Counted from the first letter of the stretch, positions 1 to 6,252 are shown. The stretch: 8,146 bases of DNA from Acidobacteriota bacterium (GCA_021828245.1 JAKASC010000103.1:1-8146); one strand, 5' to 3'. Notes: a model not told the origin generated them from the sequence alone. A program made the numbers and translations.

Positions 1-12
1 GGGCGGAAGACG

Positions 13-735
13 ATGGAGCGGGGAATCGGGCTTTCGAGCAAAGCCCGTCCCAGCAGGAAAGGAAGCCCGTTGCGCCACTTCGTTCAGGAACTCGATGAGC
101 TGAGGAAACGCCTGCTGGCCATGAGCGGGCTGGTCGAGCATGGCATTTACACGAGCGTGCAATCGGTGGTGCGCCGCGACCGCGAGCTCGCGCAGCAGGT
201 GCTCAAAAATGAGGCGCGCATCAATCAGATGGAAATTGAGATTGATGACATGGCCGTCAGCTTGCTCGCCTTGCAGCAGCCGATGGCGGCGGATCTGCGC
301 TTGATTACCTCGGCCATCAAAATCAACAACGACCTGGAACGCATGGGGGATCTGGCGGTCAACATTGTGGAGCGTGGTCTTTCGCTCATGCGGGACCCGG
401 AAATTCGCCCCTTGGTGGACATTCCCCGCATGGCCAGCCTGGCGGAAGATATGGTGCGCAAGGCGCTTGACGCATTTGTCAAAAAAGACAGCGAACTGGC
501 TCGTGGCGTGCTCGTCAGCGACGATGCCGTGGACGGCCTGCGTGATGCCATCTATCACGAGCTGATTCGCTTTATGCAAAGCCGGCCCGAAGCGATTCCC
601 CAGGCGATTGACATCCTTTTCATCGCCCGCAACCTTGAGCGCATTGCCGACCACGCCACCAATATCGCCGAAGATGTTTTGTTCCTCGTGCAAGGCGTGG
701 AGGTTCGGCACCATACCGAGGCTCGCCAAGCCTAG
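13..735 (+). CDS. phoU: PhoU-type phosphate signalling regulator
   Basis: Cytoplasmic PhoU protein, which links the PstSCAB phosphate transporter to the PhoR-type sensor kinase and dampens uptake and Pho signalling when phosphate is ample. The 240 residues match the family length (about 220-240). Two tandem three-helix PhoU repeats are visible, each with the acidic metal-binding signature: LERMGD at residues 108-113 (followed by LAVNI) and LERIADHATNIAED at 208-221. The RQPxAxDLR-like signature appears as QQPMAADLR at 89-97. The ATG at 13 is preceded by a weak purine-rich GGAAG. About 18 basic residues precede the usual family start (around LRHFVQEL), so translation from another codon is possible, but no other Met occurs before residue 37. 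Pst genes would be expected upstream, outside the window. No Pho box is visible. The family call is secure; the exact role is inferred. Confidence 0.95.
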   Translation: MERGIGLSSKARPSRKGSPLRHFVQELDELRKRLLAMSGLVEHGIYTSVQSVVRRDRELAQQVLKNEARINQMEIEIDDMAVSLLALQQPMAADLRLITSAIKINNDLERMGDLAVNIVERGLSLMRDPEIRPLVDIPRMASLAEDMVRKALDAFVKKDSELARGVLVSDDAVDGLRDAIYHELIRFMQSRPEAIPQAIDILFIARNLERIADHATNIAEDVLFLVQGVEVRHHTEARQA

Positions 736-765
736 CCGGGCTTGGCGCCGGCACGGCGAGGCGGC

Positions 766-795
766 GACGGGCGGCCAGGAGCTCATCCGCCCGTC
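766..795 (+). promoter_or_regulatory. Perfect 9-bp inverted repeat between phoU and the NIPSNAP gene
   Basis: GACGGGCGG at 766-774 is the exact reverse complement of CCGCCCGTC at 787-795, separated by a 12-nt loop. It lies 30 nt after the phoU stop and 25 nt before the next start codon. No T-run follows, so it is not a standard intrinsic terminator. It could stabilise or attenuate the phoU transcript, or be a protein-binding palindrome. A smaller stem (GCCGG/CCGGC, 735-752) sits over the phoU stop codon. Function unknown. Confidence 0.5.
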
Positions 796-820
796 AGCGC
801 CAATTCATCCGGAGGGTCTA

Positions 821-1621
821 ATGCAAAGAAGAAGATTTTTGGCTTCATCGCTTGGGGCCGCGGGATTGGCGTTCGCGCCCCCGGCGAGCCTTCAAGGGGC
901 TGCGGCCACCGAATCCGGCCGTCAATATTACGAACTGCGGCGTTATCGGTTACGCGCCGGGAAGGAAAGCGCAACGACCCATCAGTTTTTCCGCGACGCG
1001 TTCCTACCTGCCGTCAACCGCCTGGGCATCCGACCGGTGGGCGTCTTCAGCCAGACGGTCGGCCCGCGCAATCCGGTGCTTTACGTTTTGATTCCGAGCG
1101 CTTCGCTGGAGCGGCTGGCGCGGCTGGAGGCGCATCTTCGCTCGGATGTTCAATACCTCAAGGCCGGGAGGACTTTTCTGGATGCGCCGGCCGATTCGCC
1201 TGCCTTCGAGCGCATGGAGAGCTCGCTGATGCTGGCGTTCCGCGGCCAGCCGCGCCTGCGCGTTCCACCGATGACAGCGGCTCACCGGCCGCGCGTCTTT
1301 GAGCTTCGCACCTACGAAAGCCCCAGCGAACGCGATCACTGGCGAAAAATCGAGATGTTTCATAGTGGCGAGTTTGACATCTTTCGCGCCGCGGGCTTTT
1401 GGCCAGTCTTTTACGGCGACACCCTCATCGGACAACGAATGCCCCAACTTACGTACATGTTGGCCTTCAGCAGCCTTTCGGAGCGAAACCGCCTCTGGCG
1501 GGCTTTTGACACGGCTCCTGCCTGGCAGAAGCTCAGTCACGAGGAGCGATTCGCCTTTGAACCCATCGTCACCAACGTGACCAACCTGATCCTTAGTCCA
1601 ACGCCTTATTCGCAGATTTGA
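821..1621 (+). CDS. Tat-exported NIPSNAP family protein
   Basis: Probable exported protein of the NIPSNAP / dimeric alpha-beta barrel fold. The ATG at 821 is chosen because GGAGG (811-815) lies 5 nt upstream and because translation then opens with a twin-arginine signal: MQRRRFLASS, then a hydrophobic Ala/Gly/Leu stretch to about residue 28. The frame is open further upstream, but that part overlaps phoU. The mature 266-residue product shows two related halves, each opening with an 'ELR-Y' strand: YYELRRYRLRAG at 37-48 and VFELRTYESPS at 159-169. The second half carries the conserved NIPSNAP pattern (HSGEFDIFRAAGFWPVFYGD, 181-200; WRAFDTAPAWQKL, 226-238). No catalytic residue set is known for this fold, so no reaction is assigned. 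It follows phoU by 85 nt and may be co-transcribed. It converges on topA with 26 nt between stops. Confidence 0.85.
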   Translation: MQRRRFLASSLGAAGLAFAPPASLQGAAATESGRQYYELRRYRLRAGKESATTHQFFRDAFLPAVNRLGIRPVGVFSQTVGPRNPVLYVLIPSASLERLARLEAHLRSDVQYLKAGRTFLDAPADSPAFERMESSLMLAFRGQPRLRVPPMTAAHRPRVFELRTYESPSERDHWRKIEMFHSGEFDIFRAAGFWPVFYGDTLIGQRMPQLTYMLAFSSLSERNRLWRAFDTAPAWQKLSHEERFAFEPIVTNVTNLILSPTPYSQI

Positions 1622-1647
1622 CGGCAAGAGTTGAACGCAGCGCGACC

Positions 1648-4032
1648 TTAACCGCTGACGGTGGCGGGTTGTCGTTCCGTCACGGTGATTTTTTTCCTAT
1701 TACGGCACTTGGGATAGCCCGTACAAGCCAGGAAAAAGCCGAAGCGACCGCTCTTGACGGTCATGGGCTTGCCGCACTTCTCGCAGGTCTGCTCCGGGAT
1801 GGCAGGGGCCGGAGGCGCCACGACGGCCTGACCTTCCTTCATAAAAATTCTTCGAGTATTGCGGCACGTGGGATAGCCCGTGCAGGCGAGAAAATAACCG
1901 AAGCGGCCGCGTTTCACCGCCATCGGCTTGCCGCACTTCTCGCAAGTCTGCTCGGGAACCTCGGGCGGCGGAGGCGCGAGGGTGGCTTGACCGTCTTTCA
2001 TCACAATTTGCTTGGTATTGCGGCAGGCCGGATAGCCCGTGCAGGCGAGAAAATAACCGAAGCGGCCGCGTTTCACCGCCATCGGCTTGCCGCACTTCTC
2101 GCAAGTCTGCTCGGCGATTTCAGGCGGCGCCAAACTGGCCGGCACGGCAACGCCGTACTTGGCTGCTAACTCCGGCGACATATCTTTGGTGCCGTCGCAT
2201 TCCGGATAACCCGTGCAGGCGAAGAATTGACCATTGCGGCCCAGACGAATGACCATCGGCCGGCCGCACTTCTCGCATTTCTCTTCACTGGCGCGCCCTT
2301 CCCCTTTCAAATCCTCCATGGTTCGCTCGGCCAGCCGCAGGTCTTTCTTGAATTTCTTATAAAACTCGCCGAGCGCCTCCGTCCATGTCCGTTTGCCCTC
2401 TTCCACCTCGTCCAACTCCTCTTCCATGCGCGCCGTGTAGGCCACATCGAAGATGTTGGAAAAGCTTTTCACCAGCAAGTCGTTGACGAGCATGCCCAAC
2501 TGAGTGGGATGGAAGCGCCGCTGAGCATCCTTTTCCACATAGGCGCGATTCTGAATGACGGAAAGGATGGCAGCGTAAGTCGAGGGCCGTCCGATGCCTT
2601 TTTCCTCGAGCGCCCTCACCAGCGTGGCCTCATTGTAACGCGGAGGCGGCTCCGTGAAGTGCTGCTGGGGCAGCATTTCGAGAAGGCGCAGCTCTTGGCC
2701 CACTTCGACCGCCGGCAGCCGTCGTTTGGCCTCATCCTCCTCGCTCTCATCCACTTTCTCATCCTTCCCTTCTTCGTACACGGCCCGGAAGCCGTTGAAC
2801 TTTTCAACCGAACCCGTCGCCCGTAGCAGATAATCGCCCGCCGCAATCTCAACCGTGGTTTGGTCAAAGACCGCCGGATTCATCTGCGAGGCAACGAAGC
2901 GCTGCCAAATCAGCTTATAGAGCTTGTATTCGTCAGGGGCCAAATAGGCGCGAAGCGATTCCGGCGTACGCAGGACGTCAGTCGGGCGGATGGCTTCGTG
3001 GGCGTCCTGGGCGTCCTTTTTGCTTTTATAGTGGACGGGCTCGGCGGGCAAGTAGCTGGGGCCGAAATTTTTCCGAATGTAATCTCGCACCGTCGCCAAA
3101 GCGCTCTCGGCAACGCGGGTCGAGTCCGTCCGCATGTAAGTAATCAGCCCCACGGAACCTTCGGAGCCAAGCTCCACTCCTTCGTAAAGCCGTTGCGCCA
3201 CGCTCATGGTCTTCTTGGCGGTAAAGCGCAGTTTGCGCACCGCTTCTTGTTGCAATCGGCTGGTGATAAACGGCGGGACAGGATATTTGCGCGTCTCACG
3301 GGTTTCTACCGATTGAACGGTGAATCTTGCGGCTTCAAGCTGCGCCCGGTGCTCGCTGGCGATGGCTTCATTAGGAATCTCCAGGTCCTGCCCCTTCCAT
3401 TTGACGACGCGGGCTTCAAAGGGCGGAGGATTTTTCCCTTCCAGCCTGGCGGTCAGGGTCCAATACTCTTTAATCTGGAAAGCCTGAATTTCGCGTTCCC
3501 GCTCGACAATGAGCCGGAGAGCCACGGTCTGCACGCGGCCAGCGGAAAGCCCGCGTCGGACTTTGTCCCACAGCAAGGGGCTGACTTGATAACCTACCAG
3601 GCGATCCAAAACCCGACGCGCCTGCTGGGCATCCACCAGGTTCTCGTTGATTTCACCAGGGTGCTCGAAGGCTGCTCGGATGGCATCGCGTGTGATTTCG
3701 TTAAACAACACCCGATAGAATTTTCGCTTTTTGGAATCGAGTAGTTCGCGCAGGTGGGCGCAAATGGCTTCCCCTTCACGGTCGGGGTCAGCGGCCAGAT
3801 AAATGGCATCGGCTTTGCTGGCAGCCGCCTTCAGTTCCTGAAGGATGGGCTGCTTGTCGGGAATGAGTACATAAGTCGGTTTGAATGCGTGTTCCACGTC
3901 CACGCCCAGGTCCTTTTTCGGAAGGTCCTTGACGTGGCCCATGGAGGCTTTCACCACATAATCCGACCCAAGATACTTGTTGATAGTCTTGGCCTTGGCC
4001 GGAGATTCGACGATGACCAGAGATTTGCCCAT
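1648..4032 (-). CDS. topA: DNA topoisomerase I (type IA) with four C-terminal zinc fingers
   Basis: Type IA topoisomerase that relaxes negative supercoils by cutting one strand through a 5'-phosphotyrosine link. The N-terminal TOPRIM domain (about 3-115) has VESPAKAKTI with Glu9 and the DPDREGEA acidic triad Asp82, Asp84, Glu86. The active-site motif GLITYMRTDS places the catalytic Tyr at 299. DAHEAIRPT (343-351) and the EKGIGRPSTYA block (477-487) are also typical. The C-terminus carries four CX2C-X16-CX5C zinc fingers: Cys586/589/606/612, 644/647/664/670, 697/700/717/723 and 750/753/770/776, joined by Pro/Ala linkers. Total 794 residues, normal for the family. Fingers 2 and 3 are encoded by an exact 85-bp DNA repeat. 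The ATG at 4032 gives the canonical MGKSLVIVESPAKAKTI start; no good Shine-Dalgarno is seen, only GGAC about 9 nt upstream. It lies downstream of dprA on the same strand after a structured 319-nt gap. Confidence 0.98.
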   Translation of the reverse strand: MGKSLVIVESPAKAKTINKYLGSDYVVKASMGHVKDLPKKDLGVDVEHAFKPTYVLIPDKQPILQELKAAASKADAIYLAADPDREGEAICAHLRELLDSKKRKFYRVLFNEITRDAIRAAFEHPGEINENLVDAQQARRVLDRLVGYQVSPLLWDKVRRGLSAGRVQTVALRLIVEREREIQAFQIKEYWTLTARLEGKNPPPFEARVVKWKGQDLEIPNEAIASEHRAQLEAARFTVQSVETRETRKYPVPPFITSRLQQEAVRKLRFTAKKTMSVAQRLYEGVELGSEGSVGLITYMRTDSTRVAESALATVRDYIRKNFGPSYLPAEPVHYKSKKDAQDAHEAIRPTDVLRTPESLRAYLAPDEYKLYKLIWQRFVASQMNPAVFDQTTVEIAAGDYLLRATGSVEKFNGFRAVYEEGKDEKVDESEEDEAKRRLPAVEVGQELRLLEMLPQQHFTEPPPRYNEATLVRALEEKGIGRPSTYAAILSVIQNRAYVEKDAQRRFHPTQLGMLVNDLLVKSFSNIFDVAYTARMEEELDEVEEGKRTWTEALGEFYKKFKKDLRLAERTMEDLKGEGRASEEKCEKCGRPMVIRLGRNGQFFACTGYPECDGTKDMSPELAAKYGVAVPASLAPPEIAEQTCEKCGKPMAVKRGRFGYFLACTGYPACRNTKQIVMKDGQATLAPPPPEVPEQTCEKCGKPMAVKRGRFGYFLACTGYPTCRNTRRIFMKEGQAVVAPPAPAIPEQTCEKCGKPMTVKSGRFGFFLACTGYPKCRNRKKITVTERQPATVSG
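1871..1955. repeat. 85-bp exact direct repeat, copy 1 (topA zinc finger 3)
   Basis: Identical base for base to 2030-2114, with a 159-bp offset (53 codons). On the - strand it encodes the third topoisomerase zinc finger from its EQTCEKCGKPM start to the TGYP motif. Similarity falls off quickly outside the block, for example three differences at 1867-1870. This suggests a recent in-frame duplication or gene conversion. Confidence 0.95.
2030..2114. repeat. 85-bp exact direct repeat, copy 2 (topA zinc finger 2)
   Basis: Second copy of the block at 1871-1955, encoding zinc finger 2 of TopA. The first and fourth fingers keep the same cysteine spacing but differ in sequence, so only the two middle modules look freshly copied. 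Confidence 0.95.
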
Positions 4033-4049
4033 AACGGTCTGTCCACAAA

Positions 4050-4079
4050 CTGCCTCAGCAATCTTAGATTGGAAGGCAG
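4050..4079 (-). promoter_or_regulatory. Stem-loop in the topA 5' leader
   Basis: Imperfect palindrome 17 nt upstream of the topA start. The outer stem is CTGCCT (4050-4055) with AGGCAG (4074-4079). The inner stem is CAATC (4059-4063) with GATTG (4067-4071) around a 3-nt loop, and the two stems are split by a CAG/GA internal loop. In the topA mRNA it would sit just before the ribosome landing site and is followed by TTTGTGG. It could modulate translation or mRNA stability. No known RNA family was recognised. Confidence 0.5.
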
Positions 4080-4139
4080 CTTCCGTCTCAGGATTGCCCG
4101 CGGCAAGAAATCTTGAGATGCTTTGGCATCCCCTCCCTA

Positions 4140-4168
4140 CTGTGATGCTGAAAACCGCTAACTGTCAA
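4140..4168 (-). promoter_or_regulatory. Possible topA promoter (perfect -35, poor -10)
   Basis: On the - strand, TTGACA (4168-4163) is a perfect sigma-70 -35 hexamer 130 nt before the topA start. At 17-18 nt spacing only TCACAG or CACAGT is found, a poor -10. If used, it would drive topA separately from dprA, and its transcript would keep the 4050-4079 stem-loop but not the upstream pairings. Weak prediction. Confidence 0.25.
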
Positions 4169-4178
4169 CTCTCGACAT

Positions 4179-4331
4179 TCAACGCCTGAAACCGATGCCG
4201 CCAAAACCTTGCCGTTCAGACCCGGGCGAAGACCACGAGGGGCAAGGAATGCACTGCGTCGCTTGCCCGGGACGATCCGCCGGATGGACTTCCGTTCGTT
4301 GCTGGAAACGGAAGGGGTTTGGCATCGCCAT
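4179..4331 (-). CDS. Possible 50-residue small ORF between dprA and topA
   Basis: ATG at 4331-4329 is preceded by AAGGAGG (4343-4337) with a 5-nt spacer. This is the best ribosome-binding site on the - strand of this window, clearly better than those seen for dprA or topA. The frame runs 50 codons to TGA at 4181-4179, starting 20 nt after the dprA stop and ending about 146 nt before topA. The product begins MAMPNPFRFQQ, is rich in Pro, Arg, Gln, Ser and Gly, has one CxxC (CIPC) near residues 33-36, and has no hydrophobic segment. I recognise no family. It could be a real small protein, a regulatory leader peptide translated through the alternative hairpins it overlaps, or a chance frame. The composition is like that of translated noncoding DNA, which argues for caution. 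Confidence 0.35.
   Translation of the reverse strand: MAMPNPFRFQQRTEVHPADRPGQATQCIPCPSWSSPGSERQGFGGIGFRR
4207..4271 (-). promoter_or_regulatory. Set of mutually exclusive inverted repeats upstream of topA
   Basis: Four segments can pair in competing ways. CCTTGCC (4207-4213) matches GGCAAGG (4241-4247). CCCGGGCgAAG (4221-4231) matches CTTGCCCGGG (4262-4271) with one bulged base. GGGCAAG (4240-4246) also matches CTTGCCC (4262-4268). The first two pairings interleave like a pseudoknot; the third competes with both. This layout resembles attenuators and other RNA switches, but no T-run or known riboswitch signature is present. Confidence 0.4.
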
Positions 4332-4350
4332 CCCGCCCTCCTTGGCGACG
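4323..4350 (-). promoter_or_regulatory. Hairpin just after the dprA stop, with a Shine-Dalgarno in its loop
   Basis: On the - strand, CGTCGCCA (4350-4343) pairs with TGGCGATG (4330-4323): 8 pairs, one of them G-U. It begins 1 nt after the dprA stop codon. The 12-nt loop holds the AGGAGG of the small ORF at 4331-4179, and the small ORF's ATG lies at the edge of the right arm. There is no T-run, so termination by the intrinsic route is unlikely. Confidence 0.4.
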
Positions 4351-4351
4351 G

Positions 4352-5485
4352 TTAGAGCTTGCGAATAAAATTCTTTCCGGGCAATTGACGGATCAGGCCG
4401 CTCATTTCCAACTCCAGCAAGAGCTGAAGAATGCGTGCCTGTGGCAGCCGAACGCGCTCAAAGATGTCGTCTAAAAAAACAGCTTCGTCGGGCCGTAAAA
4501 CCTCAAACACTTGTTTCTGATCTCCCGAGAGTGACTGATCGAAAAGCGCGCCGGGCTCGGCGGAAATCGGTTGGTTTTCCGCATCCGGCGCCGGTGGAAG
4601 AAGCTGGCCGCGAACTTCGGGCGGAAACTCCTCGATGACATCCCCCCATTGATCCACCAGCTTCGCGCCCTGCTTAATCAGGTAGTTGGGGCCGAAGCTT
4701 TGAGGTGAAGTGACGTTCCCGGGGACGGCAAACACCTCACGGTTCTGCTCGGTCGCCAGGCGGGCCGTGATGAGCGAGCCGCTGTATTCGCTCGCTTCGA
4801 CGACCATCACGCCGAGCGAAAGCCCGCTGATGATGCGGTTGCGAATCGGGAAATTCTCCGGGGTTGGCCCGGTCCCGAGCGGGAACTCGGAGATAATGGC
4901 CCCCGTCTTCAAAATCCTGTCGGCCAACTTCCGGTTCTCGGCGGGGTAGATGTCATCCATGCCACGGCCTTGGACGGCGACGGTCACCCCTTGGGCGTCG
5001 AGCGCGCCGTGATGCGCGGCGGAATCAATTCCACGCGCGAGACCGCTGATGATCACCAGTTGCCGCTCCGCCAAATCCTTTGCCAGCCGCCGCGCCACTT
5101 GAAGCCCGTAGGGCGAGGGGCGGCGCGTTCCGACCATCGCCAAGGCGTGACGGGAAAGAGCTTTTGAATCGCCTCGAAGGTAGAGGAGCAGCGGAGGATC
5201 GGCAATCTGCTTGAGAAGCGGCGGATACTCGTCGTCAGCCCAGGTGATGATTTCGCATTCCGCCTTTTTGGCGCTTTGAACCTCTTTCTCCGCTTCTCGC
5301 AATCCTGCCTGTTGGAAAATCGCTCGACAGACCGCGGCTGGCAACCCTGCCCCTTCCAGCTCCGTCAACGAGGCCATGTAAGCCGCCTGCGGCGACTTAA
5401 AATGCTCCATGAGCCGGTGAGCGCCGCGAATACCCAACCCTTCCACCTGCGTCAAGCCCACCCAAAATTCGATGTCTTCTCTCAT
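4352..5485 (-). CDS. dprA: DNA-processing protein DprA
   Basis: DprA/Smf binds incoming single-stranded DNA in the cytoplasm during natural transformation and loads RecA on it. Counting from the in-frame GTG at 5491 (379 residues), the protein has: an N-terminal SAM/HhH-like region (about 8-65, with TQVEGLGIRGAHRLMEHF); a Rossmann-like DprA domain (about 76-285) with VGTRRPSPYG (120-129), SGLARGIDSAAHHGAL (149-164), IYPAENRKL (181-189), ISEFPLG (200-206), RNRIISGLS (217-225), EASEYSGSLITA (232-243) and FAVPGNV (254-260); and a C-terminal winged-helix-like region (about 316-379). The usual V-L-G-x-G before the IYP motif reads VQGRG here, a mild deviation. The ATG at 5485 is preferred to the GTG at 5491 on codon grounds only; neither has a clear Shine-Dalgarno. 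It is followed by the topA leader, a common gene order. Confidence 0.97.
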   Translation of the reverse strand: MREDIEFWVGLTQVEGLGIRGAHRLMEHFKSPQAAYMASLTELEGAGLPAAVCRAIFQQAGLREAEKEVQSAKKAECEIITWADDEYPPLLKQIADPPLLLYLRGDSKALSRHALAMVGTRRPSPYGLQVARRLAKDLAERQLVIISGLARGIDSAAHHGALDAQGVTVAVQGRGMDDIYPAENRKLADRILKTGAIISEFPLGTGPTPENFPIRNRIISGLSLGVMVVEASEYSGSLITARLATEQNREVFAVPGNVTSPQSFGPNYLIKQGAKLVDQWGDVIEEFPPEVRGQLLPPAPDAENQPISAEPGALFDQSLSGDQKQVFEVLRPDEAVFLDDIFERVRLPQARILQLLLELEMSGLIRQLPGKNFIRKL

Positions 5486-5808
5486 GCCCACCGCTTGGCC
5501 GTACTCACGCTGTCGGAGCCGAAGTACTGCGTCCTTCTACCTAAGCCTGCCATCAAAGGCTGCAATCTTATCTCAAAAATCGCAGAAAGGCCTTCGCAGG
5601 GCAAGAGGGTTACGTTGTGCTTCTTGGCACACGGGGCAGCGGCGCAGCCGGAACGAGCAAAGTTCCACGTGAAACCTATGGGACTGCTGGACCGCCAACC
5701 GGCGTGGAAGATACGACGAGCATTCCTACGGTTGAGCAGTGGGAAAAAGTCCAGCCCACTCGTCGGCCAGCGGATCTTGGGTGGAGAAACGGATGCCCTT
5801 GGCCTAAT
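5486..5808. other. Gap upstream of dprA without a convincing gene
   Basis: This 323-nt stretch has no ORF with both a plausible start and coding character. It contains the parS-like site at 5661-5676, a 6-bp inverted repeat (AGTGGG 5738-5743 / CCCACT 5755-5760), and on the - strand a short Cys-containing frame (5638-5573) that reads CPVC, then 14 residues, then C before a TGA stop. No clear dprA promoter was found; TAAGAT on the - strand near 5567 lacks a -35 partner. Confidence 0.6.
5661..5676. promoter_or_regulatory. parS: Candidate parS (ParB-binding) site
   Basis: AGTTCCACGTGAAACC matches the chromosomal parS consensus TGTTNCACGTGAAACA at every inner position (14 of 14, counting N); only the outermost base on each side differs. 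It is a near-palindrome centred on CACGTG and lies in a noncoding gap, as expected for a real site. ParB/Spo0J nucleates on such sites, usually clustered near the replication origin, to load SMC and partition the chromosome. No parA or parB gene is in the window. The site is seen directly; ParB binding is inferred. Confidence 0.6.
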
Positions 5809-6105
5809 CTAGCTTCCCGCGCCTCGATGGCCCATGAACCATTCGCCGACGTCGGCCGACGCTTCCTCGAGGACGTTAATGGCCCACCTCACGCCCGCCC
5901 AAACTCCGTCCACGAGCTTCAAACCTAGCCAAATCGCCAGCGCGTCAGCGGAGCGGGCTGGGTCGCTCCAGGTGTGCCGTGGAACTGCCTTGAGGCCCTC
6001 CGCGTGATACGTCCAGAGGACCCGAAATAAATAAAGAAGCCCAACCCCGAGCAAAATCAGTTTGATGGCAATAACGAAGAGTACGGATAATGCGTGGAAT
6101 ACCAT
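5809..6105 (-). CDS. Small hypothetical membrane protein
   Basis: A 98-residue frame starting at ATG 6105. GGAGG (6122-6118) lies upstream but 12 nt from this ATG, a little far. An in-frame GTG at 6117 directly abuts the GGAGG and is a less likely start. Residues 4-27 form one strongly hydrophobic segment (FHALSVLFVIAIKLILLG...), probably a transmembrane helix. A short basic and polar stretch follows (HTWSDPARSADA, 44-55), then an amphipathic region rich in Trp, Val and Leu (58-80), and an acidic stretch (EEASADVGEW). No family was recognised. It is divergent from the HD-GYP gene and lies 323 nt upstream of dprA on the same strand. The good Shine-Dalgarno and the hydrophobic N-terminus support a real gene. 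Confidence 0.55.
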   Translation of the reverse strand: MVFHALSVLFVIAIKLILLGVGLLYLFRVLWTYHAEGLKAVPRHTWSDPARSADALAIWLGLKLVDGVWAGVRWAINVLEEASADVGEWFMGHRGAGS

Positions 6106-6201
6106 GGTAACATTCACCCTCCGTTAATGATTAGATTCGGGATCTTGTGAAAAGGTTCAATGGCCTGGCCGGGCCAAGGTCTCGGCTCATGGGGCGTGTG
6201 T

Positions 6202-6223
6202 TCCCCGGGAGATCCCGCGGGGA
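6202..6223. promoter_or_regulatory. GC-rich inverted repeat in the divergent gap
   Basis: TCCCCG (6202-6207) is the reverse complement of CGGGGA (6218-6223), with a 10-nt centre that can itself pair partly (CGGG with CCCG). It lies about 100 nt upstream of the small membrane gene and about 190 nt upstream of the HD-GYP gene. It could be an operator or part of an RNA leader. Nothing else identifies it. Confidence 0.3.
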
Positions 6224-6252
6224 GCATCTTTTGGCGGATAACTGCAAAAGGC

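Noticed and set aside
1622..1647. Possible bidirectional terminator between the NIPSNAP gene and topA
   Set aside because: The gap is only 26 nt and shows neither a stem nor a T-run.
1618..2169. + strand frame with internal repeats opposite the topA 3' end
   Set aside because: Its repeats are simply the antisense of the TopA zinc-finger modules. It has no ribosome site, and the - strand gene is unambiguous.
3890..3905. TGTTCCACGT half of a parS site within topA
   Set aside because: Only one half matches; the right half (CCACGC) does not, and the bases encode the conserved DVEHAF stretch of TopA.
4039..4048. DnaA-box-like TGTCCACA near the topA start, and TTTTCCACA near 2532
   Set aside because: Isolated single imperfect matches (7 and 8 of 9), with no cluster or AT-rich region to suggest an origin.
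4088..4129. 13-codon frame on the - strand starting ATG at 4129 after GGGAGGGG
   Set aside because: The Shine-Dalgarno ends only 2 nt before the ATG, too close for normal initiation, and the peptide has no run of regulatory codons.
5738..5760. Possible terminator for the small membrane gene (AGTGGG/CCCACT)
   Set aside because: The T-run lies in the loop rather than after the stem, and the stem is only 6 bp.
5276..5928. Overlapping + strand frames of 178 and 103 codons across the dprA 5' end and the following gap
   Set aside because: No Shine-Dalgarno, low-complexity composition, no recognisable motif, and both overlap better-supported - strand genes.
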